Assembly (NCBI RefSeq): GCF_002846335.1
Contig: NZ_PJMQ01000001.1
Location: forward strand, 496,001 to 560,000
From: Janthinobacterium sp. 61
GTDB taxonomy: Bacteria; Pseudomonadota; Gammaproteobacteria; Burkholderiales; Burkholderiaceae_D
Direction: 5' to 3'
DNA length: 64,000 nucleotides
Below the pieces are notes generated by a model that was not told the DNA's origin, did not search any database, and saw only the letters and a list, made by a program, of their open reading frames with translations. A program made the position numbers and the translations under genes. Positions within the stretch are counted from its first letter, which is position 1. Every line of letters begins with the position of its first letter. This document shows positions 8,454 through 16,243 of the stretch, piece by piece.

Positions 8454-10715
8454 CTGCACGTCCCACCAGGATGGCAGCAACTGGCGGATTTCCGGCCGGG
8501 AAAAGCGGTCGTCGATCAAATACACGACGCCCTTGTCCGACTGCGTGCGGATGACCCTGCCGGCCGCCTGCACCACCTTTTGCATGCCCGGATACAGATA
8601 CGTGTAGTCGTAGCCGGCGCCGAAGATGTCGCCCATGCGCTGGCGGATCTGTTCGTTGACGGGATTGATTTGCGGCAAACCCAGGGTGGCGATGAAGGCG
8701 CCGATCAGGCGCGCGCCGGGCAAGTCGATGCCTTCGCCGAAGGCGCCGCCCAGTACGGCAAAGCCGATGCCGCGCGTATCCAGACCGAAGCGGCCCAGGA
8801 ATTGTGTGCGGGCACTATCGTCCATGCGGCGCGGCTGCTGCCAGATGGGCACGTCGGGATAATGCTGGGCAAACAGGGTGGCCGTCTTTTCCATGTAATC
8901 AAAACTGCTGAAAAAGGCCAGGTAGTTGCCCGGCGTTTGTGCATACTGGCGCGCCATCAGCTGGGCAATGGGCAGCAGCGAGGCGGCGCGGTGCTGATAG
9001 CGCGTGGAAATACTGTCGGCCACGCGCACGGACAATTGTTCTGCCTGGAATGGCGATTCCACGTCGACCCAGGCCGTGTCGGCTGGCATGCCCAGGGTGT
9101 CGCTATAGTAATTCCACGGGCTCAGGGTGGCGGAAAACAGGGCCGTGCTGTGGCTGGCCGCGAAACGTTCCTTGAGGAAGGGCGCCGGCACGATGTTGCG
9201 GATGCAGACGGTGGAGCCAGCAATAGATCCCGTATTTGTCTTGCTGACATCGAACAGCGAATGCGCGCCGAAACTCTCCGCTAGGCGGTTGATCAGCAGC
9301 ACGTCGAAATAAAAGCGCTGCAAGTCTTCATCGAGCGCCGCCGCATGTTCGGCCAGGTAATCGCCGATGGCCGTCGCCACCCCTTGCAGGGCGCCAAAGA
9401 ATTTCTCCGGCAAGGCTGGATGCACGTGGTAGTCGCCATCCTGCTCCTTGAGCAGGGCCGTCCATTGGCGGGAAAGGCGGTCCAGCGGCTTTTTCAGCCC
9501 CTCGGGCGCAAACTTGCGCAGCATTTTCAGGTTGATTTGCGCCAGCTCCGCCGAATACATGCTGCGCGCGCGCGACACCATATTGTGCGCCTCGTCGACC
9601 AGCACATTGACCTTCCAGTCGTGGGCCAGGGTCATGCCGTACAGCATGGCGCTGAGGTCGAAGTAATAATTGTAGTCGCCGATGACGACATCGCTCCAGC
9701 GCGCCAATTCCATGCCCAGGTAGTAGGGGCAAATACCTTGCTGCAAGGCGATGGCGCGCACGGCTTCCTTGTCCAAAATCAGGCCACTGGCCAGCGCCAC
9801 TTCGCGCGCCAGCGGCAAGCGGTCGTAAAAACCCTTGGCCAGCGGGCACGATTCGCCATGACAGGCTTTGTCAGGATGCTCGCAGGCGCTGGTCTTGGCG
9901 CTCAGCTCCAGCACGCGCAGGGGCAGCAGGGGTGCGCTGTCCTTCAGGATGGCACAGGCGTCGAGCGCCATTTGCCGCCCGGGCACCTTGGCGGCCAGGA
10001 AAAACAGCTTGTCGAGGCCATGCGCTGCCGTGGCTTTTAACATGGGAAACAGGCTGCCCACGGTCTTGCCGATGCCTGTGGGAGCCTGGGCCAGCAAGCC
10101 GCAGCCGCGGCTGCTGGCCTTGTACATGGCTTCCGCCAGCTGGCGCTGGCCCGGACGGAAGTCGGCATGGGGGAAGGCCATGCTGGTCAGCTGCGCATCG
10201 CGGCTGGCCCTGTGCGCCAGCTCCTGCTCGGCCCAGTCGAGGAACAGTGCGCAATGCTGCTCAAAGAAAATGCGCAGCGCCTCGGCCGTGCATTCCTCGT
10301 GCATCACGGTTTCCTTCTGGCTGGCGATGTCGAAATACACGAGCGCCACCCGCAGCATGGGCAAATTCAGCTGCTGGCACTGCAAATGGCCGTAGATGCG
10401 CGCCTGCGCCCAGTGCAGCTGGCGATGGTTGGCCGGCATGGCATCGAGCTCGCCCCGGTAAGTCTTGATCTCTTCCAGTTGCCGCCGGGCCGGGTCGTAG
10501 CCATCCGCGCGGCCCCGCACGTGCAGGGGGCCGAAGTCGCCGGACAGGCTGATTTCGCGCTGGTAATCGTCGTCGCGCCGGCCCGTGACGGTGGCGTGGC
10601 CGGCCATGCCTTCCTGCGCCGTGGGCGATGGCGTAAAACGCAAGTCCAGGTCGCCCACCTTGGCAGTGAATTCGCACAGGGCGCGCACGGCGATCGTGTA
10701 CCTGCTGGCGCTCAT
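8439..10715 (-). CDS. XPD/DinG-like Fe-S DNA helicase with N-terminal PD-(D/E)XK nuclease-like domain
   Basis: 758 residues from ATG 10715, which has GGGAGG at good spacing and ATGA overlap with the upstream gene's stop. The N-terminal about 170 residues contain GRADGYDP, LEEIKTYRG and HWAQARIYGH, the D...ExK...Q arrangement of RecB/Cas4-type nucleases. The helicase has a Q-motif-like FRPGQRQL, Walker A QAPTGIGKT, Walker B VDEAHN and C-terminal QAAGRVIRT. Cysteines in SACEHPDKACHGESCPLAKG and QGICPYY are spaced like the XPD/DinG iron-sulfur cluster ligands. It probably unwinds and processes damaged DNA with the co-transcribed VRR-NUC nuclease, under LexA control. Confidence 0.85.
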   Translation of the reverse strand: MSASRYTIAVRALCEFTAKVGDLDLRFTPSPTAQEGMAGHATVTGRRDDDYQREISLSGDFGPLHVRGRADGYDPARRQLEEIKTYRGELDAMPANHRQLHWAQARIYGHLQCQQLNLPMLRVALVYFDIASQKETVMHEECTAEALRIFFEQHCALFLDWAEQELAHRASRDAQLTSMAFPHADFRPGQRQLAEAMYKASSRGCGLLAQAPTGIGKTVGSLFPMLKATAAHGLDKLFFLAAKVPGRQMALDACAILKDSAPLLPLRVLELSAKTSACEHPDKACHGESCPLAKGFYDRLPLAREVALASGLILDKEAVRAIALQQGICPYYLGMELARWSDVVIGDYNYYFDLSAMLYGMTLAHDWKVNVLVDEAHNMVSRARSMYSAELAQINLKMLRKFAPEGLKKPLDRLSRQWTALLKEQDGDYHVHPALPEKFFGALQGVATAIGDYLAEHAAALDEDLQRFYFDVLLINRLAESFGAHSLFDVSKTNTGSIAGSTVCIRNIVPAPFLKERFAASHSTALFSATLSPWNYYSDTLGMPADTAWVDVESPFQAEQLSVRVADSISTRYQHRAASLLPIAQLMARQYAQTPGNYLAFFSSFDYMEKTATLFAQHYPDVPIWQQPRRMDDSARTQFLGRFGLDTRGIGFAVLGGAFGEGIDLPGARLIGAFIATLGLPQINPVNEQIRQRMGDIFGAGYDYTYLYPGMQKVVQAAGRVIRTQSDKGVVYLIDDRFSRPEIRQLLPSWWDVQLADQ

Positions 10716-12364
10716 GTGGCCACCTCCCACTGCAGGTAGCACACGCTGACGGGCATGGCGTGTTCGGCGCAATACGCAATCCAGCGCAGCTGGTTGTCTT
10801 GCAGGCGGTCGCCCGGACCCTTGACTTCGATCATGCGGTAGCGCTGTTCTGCCGGCCAGAACTGGATTAAATCAGGCAAGCCGCTGCGGTTGCTTTTGAT
10901 ATCGAGCAAGATGCGCTCGAACGCTTTCTTCAGGTGGGTGGACGGGATGCAGGCCAGCGCCAGGTCCAGCAAGCCGCCGTCCAGCACTTCCCAGCTGACG
11001 AAGGGCGAGACGATGCCGTGCTTGGCGGCATGTGCGGCGCGTATCGTCGCCTGATATGTGCCGTCGTCCAGTTGCGCCAGGCAGGCGGCAAAGTCCAGGC
11101 TGCGGCGCTGGTAAAAATCGGCGCTGTGCAAGTCGGCCGGGCCACGGTGGAACGGGTGGAAGAAGGCACCTGGCATGGGCTTGAAGATGGCGGGCCAGCA
11201 CAGCAGGCCGAACAGCGAGTTGATCAGGGTGTTTTCTACGTAGTACACGGGCGCGTCGTCCTGCATCAGGTGCTGCTGCACCACGCCCTCCACGTAGCAC
11301 GCTACGCCTGGATAGGGCAGCAGCAGGTCGATGCGCTCGACGGCGGTGGGGGCGTTGGCCGCCTGCTTCGCATGGCCCAGCTTGCGCCGCAAACGGGGCG
11401 CCATGCGCAGTAATAATTGCAGCTCCGCCTCGCTTTCGGGCGCTGCCAGCGCGATTGTCAAGCGCTCGTAGGCCGCTTGCGGCTGTTCATCTTTTTCCAG
11501 CACGCGGATGGCGCGGCCCCGCGCGCCCGGATAGCGGCAATCGGCGTAGGCGCGGTAGGCGGCAGGCCAGTCCTGGCATTTCTCCAGATGCTGGGCGATC
11601 TGGAAACGCAGCTTGTCGCGCCGGCTGGCCAGCCAGGTATTGTCCTGCGACAAGGGTAACGCCGCCAGTTCCTGCAGCACTTCGTTCGCCGGCGCACTGT
11701 CGTTGTAGCGTTCGCGGCACTGGTGCAGCACTTCGTAGTACTCGATATCCTGGCGCGTGCGAAAGCCGCGCGATTGCGGCGAGAATTCCACTTTTTCGTA
11801 CTGGTACACGCCGAGATCGGACAGCACGAATTCCGACCAGTCCTGGTGATAGTTGCCAAAGTAAATCAGGCGCAGGCGGTCGCACAGCGCTTGCAGGCCG
11901 ATGCGGTACAGCACGTCGTTGCAGGCCGGATGCCAGGTGGAAAACGGTTTATTTTCTGCATGCTGTTCGCGCAAGGCGTCGAGCTGCTCGGCCTTGCGTG
12001 CCGCTTTCAGGGGCGCGCCGAGGTGAAAGGCCTGGGCGATCTCAGCTTTTAGCAGCAAGTCGAACAGCTCATCGAGCGAGATGAGGGGATCGGCTTCCAC
12101 CCATGCCAAGGCCAGCAAAGGCAGGGCGGCCGCGCGCGTGTCGCCGATTTCCGGATAATTGAGCTTGCTGGCGCGAAACAGGCAGCCCTTGCGCATGACG
12201 AGGCGCACGAACAGGGCGCGCGACGGCTGCGGCAGTGCGCCGAATGCGGCGATGAACTGCATTTCTTCAGCACTCAGCAGATCGGCGTAACGCGCGCTGA
12301 TCCAACTCAGCACATCCTGGAAATTATCCAGATAGTACAGGGGATTTTCCAGGACTCTCAGCAT
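10712..12364 (-). CDS. VRR-NUC domain nuclease (FAN1-like)
   Basis: 550 residues. The long helical N-terminal region (FRASKLNYPEIGDTR, LLALAWVEAD) resembles the SAP/TPR-like part of FAN1 proteins. The C-terminus carries the VRR-NUC catalytic core: SGLPDLIQFWP, RMIEVKGPGDRLQDNQLRWI, with the D...ExK and Q of the PD-(D/E)XK fold. FAN1 family proteins are structure-specific nucleases acting on interstrand crosslinks and 5' flaps. It is the first gene of a two-gene operon with the XPD-like helicase (4-bp ATGA overlap), and a LexA box sits 39 bp upstream of its start codon. Confidence 0.85.
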   Translation of the reverse strand: MLRVLENPLYYLDNFQDVLSWISARYADLLSAEEMQFIAAFGALPQPSRALFVRLVMRKGCLFRASKLNYPEIGDTRAAALPLLALAWVEADPLISLDELFDLLLKAEIAQAFHLGAPLKAARKAEQLDALREQHAENKPFSTWHPACNDVLYRIGLQALCDRLRLIYFGNYHQDWSEFVLSDLGVYQYEKVEFSPQSRGFRTRQDIEYYEVLHQCRERYNDSAPANEVLQELAALPLSQDNTWLASRRDKLRFQIAQHLEKCQDWPAAYRAYADCRYPGARGRAIRVLEKDEQPQAAYERLTIALAAPESEAELQLLLRMAPRLRRKLGHAKQAANAPTAVERIDLLLPYPGVACYVEGVVQQHLMQDDAPVYYVENTLINSLFGLLCWPAIFKPMPGAFFHPFHRGPADLHSADFYQRRSLDFAACLAQLDDGTYQATIRAAHAAKHGIVSPFVSWEVLDGGLLDLALACIPSTHLKKAFERILLDIKSNRSGLPDLIQFWPAEQRYRMIEVKGPGDRLQDNQLRWIAYCAEHAMPVSVCYLQWEVAT

Positions 12365-12402
12365 GGGGATGGCAATAGGGCAAGTTGCAAGGTGAAGGGT
12401 TT

Positions 12403-12422
12403 TACTGTGTTTATATACAGTT
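12403..12422 (-). promoter_or_regulatory. LexA (SOS) box upstream of the nuclease-helicase operon
   Basis: TACTGTGTTTATATACAGTT on the + strand carries CTGT-N8-ACAG with an AT-rich centre, close to the LexA consensus TACTGT(AT)4ACAGTA. It lies 39-58 bp upstream of the VRR-NUC start codon, where a repressor site would block transcription. The call rests on the consensus match and on the DNA-repair content of the operon. Confidence 0.8.
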
Positions 12423-12458
12423 TAAACCTTCAGCCGCCGCTTGCCCAGCGAATTATGT

Positions 12459-13163
12459 TCAGCCAGCCGTGCTGTAGGCAAAACAGTTGTCGAACTTTGC
12501 GTAGGGAATCATTCCCTCGCGCAGGCTGGCCAGTTCGGTATCGGTCAGCAAGCCCCGATGGGCTTCCTTGCGTCCTTTCGGCAGCACCACCTCGTAATCG
12601 ATGATGTCCCTGGCCAGCAGCGTTTGCAGGACCTGCGCCTGTTCCGGCGTCAGGTAGCGCGCATGCGTGCCCAGGGTCTTTGCCAGTTGCTCCCTGAATT
12701 CCTCGTCGCTGACCTCGTTGTACGTATCCTGGTCCGCCATGCTGATCAACAACATGTGAAACACGAAGTCCTGCAGGTTTTTCGCCAGGTACTGGGCTTC
12801 GTTCTGGTCATGCCACAGCAGCACAATGGGCAGCTCGCCCTCGTGCAGGCTGGATGCGAAAAAGCAGTAGTGATCGCCCGCGCCCGTTTGCGCGAACGGG
12901 ATGAAGCGGAAGGCGGGGTCGATCTGCCGGTAATCGTCCGCGTCGCGCAAGGTGTCCGCTGCTTCGGCAACGGCCTCGATATTGAGCAATTCGAAATCAT
13001 CGGCATGCAGCAGCAGGGTGGGTTTATCTTTTAATGTGGGATAGACCAGCTTGTACCAGTCGGGGCCATATTCACCCACGGCCAGCATGCCGTCGCGCTC
13101 CAGCTGGCGGTACAGTGCAGGATAGCTGAAGCCGTGTTTGTGTTCAATTTCTGACAGTGTCAT
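12459..13163 (-). CDS. SMI1/KNR4 (SUKH)-like protein
   Basis: 234 residues. The first 30 residues (TLSEIEHKHGFSYPALYRQLERDGML) and the YCFFASS...PIVLLWHDQNEAQYLAKNLQDFVFHML stretch are typical of SUKH-superfamily proteins: an entry helix against a sheet, then a domain reporting substrate or partner binding. Such proteins are often immunity proteins for contact-dependent toxins. No toxin or secretion gene is adjacent, so it may be an orphan immunity or housekeeping scaffold. The start ATG is at 13163. It is divergent from the MFS gene. Confidence 0.62.
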   Translation of the reverse strand: MTLSEIEHKHGFSYPALYRQLERDGMLAVGEYGPDWYKLVYPTLKDKPTLLLHADDFELLNIEAVAEAADTLRDADDYRQIDPAFRFIPFAQTGAGDHYCFFASSLHEGELPIVLLWHDQNEAQYLAKNLQDFVFHMLLISMADQDTYNEVSDEEFREQLAKTLGTHARYLTPEQAQVLQTLLARDIIDYEVVLPKGRKEAHRGLLTDTELASLREGMIPYAKFDNCFAYSTAG

Positions 13164-13322
13164 GTTTGCCCTGTTAAACGTGATTCATGGGCGCATGATA
13201 GCCGAGGAGATGGTGCGCACGGTGCGCATCATGGCGGCAACGCCTGGATAATTAATAAACATTTTGGTTTACTTATGTGGCCTGCTCACGTAGTCTTGCC
13301 AGAAAATATACTTCGAGCCTGC

Positions 13323-14540
13323 ATGAAAAACATCATCCTGATTTCCGCCGCCTGTTTGCTGGCGCTGCTGTCGACCATCGGCGCCTCCCTGCCATATCCT
13401 ATCCTGCCGCCTTTGTTTGCCGCCGAGGCGCCGAACGCCTTCAACAATTTCCTGGGCTTGCCGTCGAAACTGCTGTTCGGCCTGGCGCTGACCATCAATC
13501 CGCTGGGTTTGCTGATCGGCTCGGCTTTGCTGGGACCCTTGTCGGACCGCTACGGCCGCCGTCCCTTGCTGATGCGCACGGCCGTGGGCGCCGCCATCGG
13601 CCACGCCATCACGGCCTGGGCGCTGGTGATACAGTCCTACCCGCTGTTCATTGTGGCCCGTTTCATCACGGGTTTGCTGGAAGGAAATGGCGCCGTGGCG
13701 CGCGCCATGCTGGCCGACCAGTTGACAGGGCCGCTACGCCTGCGCGCCATGTCCTGGCTGAATGGCGCCTTTTACCTGGGCTGGCTGGTGGGCCCGATCC
13801 TGGCGGGCGCCACCTTGCATTGGGGCGTGACGGTGCCGTTCTGGATTGCCGCCGCCGCCCTGATGCTCGTCGCCGTACTGGTGGCCGCCGGCTTGCCGCG
13901 CGAAACGCCGTCCTTGCTGACGACGTCGTGGTGGCAGGTGGCGCGCGACCGCCATTCTCTGAACCTGTTGCGCCATGCGGAGCTGCGCACCCTGTTCATC
14001 GTGCAACTGGCACTCACCTGCGGCGTGGCAAGCTTTTATGAGTTTTATCCGCTGTGGCTGGTCGAGACGGCCAGTTACCATGCGCAGGAAATTGCCTGGG
14101 TGAATGTGGGCCTGTGCGGCACGATGACCATCACTTCGCTGCTGGCGGGCGGTCCCAGCCGCCATGCGCCGCTGCTGCGGGCCAGCTGGTATGCCTGCGG
14201 CGTGGCGCTGGCCGTAGGGATCTTGGCGCTAGGCAATATCTGGGTGGGCATCTCTGCCATCGTGCTGTTCGGCATTCCGAATGCGCTGTACAACACGGTG
14301 ATCCAGGGCTGGTGCGCCGAGCGCTTCAGCGCGCACGGGCAGGGCGCCGTGATGGGCTTGCTGGCCACCACTTTTTGCATCGCCAACATCGTCGTGGCCC
14401 TCAGCGGTTCCGTGCTGACCTTGATCGACACGCGGCTGATCCTTGTCGCGGGCGCCTTGTCCGCCGCCTGGGCCGCCTGGCGCATGGCGGCCTGGCGCCG
14501 GCAGCTGGACGGCGCCGTGGACGCCAAGGCGGTGGCATGA
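13323..14540 (+). CDS. MFS transporter (DHA1-like)
   Basis: 405 residues from ATG 13323. About 12 hydrophobic segments are visible. The MFS loop 2-3 motif is LLGPLSDRYGRRPLL, and a DHA1-like antiporter feature GNGAVARAMLADQ follows segment 4. Substrate unknown; efflux of a small molecule is the usual role. It overlaps by 4 bp (ATGA) with the downstream Cys-rich HTH regulator, so the two form an operon and the regulator may respond to the transported compound or to redox/metal status. Confidence 0.85.
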   Translation: MKNIILISAACLLALLSTIGASLPYPILPPLFAAEAPNAFNNFLGLPSKLLFGLALTINPLGLLIGSALLGPLSDRYGRRPLLMRTAVGAAIGHAITAWALVIQSYPLFIVARFITGLLEGNGAVARAMLADQLTGPLRLRAMSWLNGAFYLGWLVGPILAGATLHWGVTVPFWIAAAALMLVAVLVAAGLPRETPSLLTTSWWQVARDRHSLNLLRHAELRTLFIVQLALTCGVASFYEFYPLWLVETASYHAQEIAWVNVGLCGTMTITSLLAGGPSRHAPLLRASWYACGVALAVGILALGNIWVGISAIVLFGIPNALYNTVIQGWCAERFSAHGQGAVMGLLATTFCIANIVVALSGSVLTLIDTRLILVAGALSAAWAAWRMAAWRRQLDGAVDAKAVA

Positions 14541-15184
14541 GCGCGAGTACGTCCGAGCAGACCTTGTTCCTGCTGAAGATGCGCGGGCCGCAAACGGCGC
14601 AGCAATTGGCGGCCTTGCTCGATATCACGTCCATGGGCGCGCGACGCCAGCTGGAAGCGGCGCAGGGCAGGGGCCTGGTGGCCTTCGAGGACCTGGCCGA
14701 CAAGGTGGGGCGCCCGTCGCGGCGCTGGGCGCTGACGCGGGAGGGCCACGCGCGCTATCCTGACCGCCATGCCGACCTGACCCTGGAATTGATTGCGCAA
14801 GTCAAAACCCTGTTCGGCGACGAGGGGCTGGATAAGTTGATCGTTGCGCGCGAGCGCAGCAGCGAAGCCGCCTACGCCAGGCTGGTCGACTTGCGGCTTG
14901 AATTGGCGCAACGAGTCGATAGCCTGGCGCGGGCGCGCGATGGCGAGGGTTACATGGCCCATGCCGAGCCGCAGGACGATGGCAGTGTCTTACTGGTGGA
15001 AAACCATTGCCCGATCTGCGCGGCGGCCACGGCATGCCAGAATTTCTGCCGCTCGGAGCTGGCCATCTTTCAGCGGGTGTTAGGGGACGATTGCAAAGTG
15101 GAGCGCAGTGAATATCTGCTGGACGGGGGGAGGCGCTGCGTGTATCGGATCATGCCGGTGGATGCGTCGTCGGCCGGGTCGTAG
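14537..15184 (+). CDS. SufR/DeoR-like winged-helix regulator with Cys cluster
   Basis: 215 residues. The N-terminal winged helix (GPQTAQQLAALLDITSMGARRQLEAA, then KVGRPSRRWALTREG) matches the HTH of SufR-like metalloregulators. The C-terminal domain has NHCPICAAATACQNFCRSEL: four closely spaced cysteines able to bind an Fe-S cluster or metal. Translation is coupled to the MFS gene (ATGA). Its stop codon lies within the start of an interspersed palindromic repeat. A role as redox- or iron-responsive repressor of its operon is inferred from the family. Confidence 0.75.
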   Translation: MSASTSEQTLFLLKMRGPQTAQQLAALLDITSMGARRQLEAAQGRGLVAFEDLADKVGRPSRRWALTREGHARYPDRHADLTLELIAQVKTLFGDEGLDKLIVARERSSEAAYARLVDLRLELAQRVDSLARARDGEGYMAHAEPQDDGSVLLVENHCPICAAATACQNFCRSELAIFQRVLGDDCKVERSEYLLDGGRRCVYRIMPVDASSAGS

Positions 15185-15277
15185 GTCGGGTTAGCGCTGC
15201 GCGCGTAACCCGACATCACCATTGGCGCCAACAATGCGTCGGATTACGCGCGGCCTTGCCGCGCGAATCCGACCTAC
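15181..15277. repeat. Interspersed palindromic element, GTAGGTCGG family, copy 1
   Basis: It begins GTAGGTCGGGTTAGCG and ends CGCGAATCCGACCTAC, so the termini are inverted copies. The interior holds CGTAACCCGACAT and CAACAATG-CGTCGGATTACG segments. A second copy with the same order of parts lies at 57500-57583. It fills the space between the regulator stop and the phasin stop. This looks like a REP/MITE-like non-coding repeat rather than a terminator. Confidence 0.75.
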
Positions 15278-15282
15278 ATCGC

Positions 15283-15894
15283 TTACTTTTTGGCAGCTTT
15301 CGGCTTGGCGGCAGGCGCCGCCTTGTCAGCCGCGGCTTGTGCGCCCGCCGTGGCCTTTTCCGTGGCCTGCGCCACCTGCGCGCTGGCCTTGGCAATTTGA
15401 TCTTCCACGGTCTTCACAGCTTGCTTGGTGGCCTTGGTCACTTGCTCGTAGCCGAGGAAGGCATTGTCGATGGCGGCCTTGACGATGGCCACGGCGTTTT
15501 CCGAGCCCGGCGGCACGTTTTTCGTGACGTCGTAGATCAGGGCGCTCAGATTGCTTTTCGCTTCGGCCACATGGGCTTCTGCGGCCGTGGTGAATTCCGT
15601 GTGGATTTCCTTGATGATGTCGTCGAGTTGTTGTTTATAGGCTTTTGCACCGGCCACACCTGGTTGCAGCTGGGCGGCGGCGGCGGCCATGGCGGCCTTC
15701 GGATCCTTGGCCTGGCTGATTTCCTTGCTGGCGGCAAGGCCATCTTCGATGCCGGACTTGGCGGTGGCCATGTTCAGCGCCAGTACCTGTTCCACGCCTT
15801 GCACGGCTTTGGAGGTGAGCGTGTTGAAGGTCATCAGCTGGAATTCAAACAGGGCCTTGGTGGCCGATGCGAATTGTTCGGGATTCGTAAACAT
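15283..15894 (-). CDS. Phasin family protein (PHA granule-associated)
   Basis: 203 residues. It starts MFTNPEQFASATKALFEFQLMTFNTLTSKAVQGVEQVLALN, the usual betaproteobacterial phasin N-terminus (PF09361 type). An amphipathic helical middle and an Ala/Lys-rich tail (AAPAAKPKAAKK) follow. Phasins coat polyhydroxyalkanoate granules and control their size and number. A good ribosome site (GAGGAG) precedes ATG 15894. No pha biosynthesis genes are in the window. Confidence 0.92.
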   Translation of the reverse strand: MFTNPEQFASATKALFEFQLMTFNTLTSKAVQGVEQVLALNMATAKSGIEDGLAASKEISQAKDPKAAMAAAAAQLQPGVAGAKAYKQQLDDIIKEIHTEFTTAAEAHVAEAKSNLSALIYDVTKNVPPGSENAVAIVKAAIDNAFLGYEQVTKATKQAVKTVEDQIAKASAQVAQATEKATAGAQAAADKAAPAAKPKAAKK

Positions 15895-16001
15895 GTGGTC
15901 TCCTCGGTTTGAATAGATACGTTCTTATCGTTCCATACTCTTTCGACGCCGCATTGCCATCGCTTGCTCTCAAGCCGGTGCCCCGTGTGGTCATGGCCCC
16001 A

Positions 16002-16196
16002 TTATTTAACAAGCGCAGGTTTTTCGCAACGGCTATCTTTGTAAGGTCCTGAAGCCAGTTCCCAGCCAAATCCCAGGGTGGACTGGGCGCACGACAGGGT
16101 GCCGTCGACCTTGCTGCGCCACTGGTACCAGGGGGCCGGTCCGGCCATTGCGCAGGCGCACGCTGCCAGCAGGGCCGTGGCGATCAGGTATTTCAT
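16002..16196 (-). CDS. Small exported protein, function unknown
   Basis: 64 residues from ATG 16196 (CGGAGC ribosome site). There is a signal peptide, KYLIATALLAACACAMA, with likely cleavage at AMA-GPAPW. The mature part is about 40 residues and has two cysteines (LSCAQ and SRCEK) that could form a disulfide in the periplasm. I do not recognise the family. It lies alone between the phasin and hybrid-kinase genes. Confidence 0.6.
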   Translation of the reverse strand: MKYLIATALLAACACAMAGPAPWYQWRSKVDGTLSCAQSTLGFGWELASGPYKDSRCEKPALVK

Positions 16197-16243
16197 AAGT
16201 GCTCCGAAATTAATGCCTATGGGCATTGTAGCGCGCTTGCCAT

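Noticed and set aside
13210..13230. Direct repeat GGTGCGCA between the SUKH and MFS genes
   Set aside because: Only two short copies in GC-rich DNA; too weak to call an operator.
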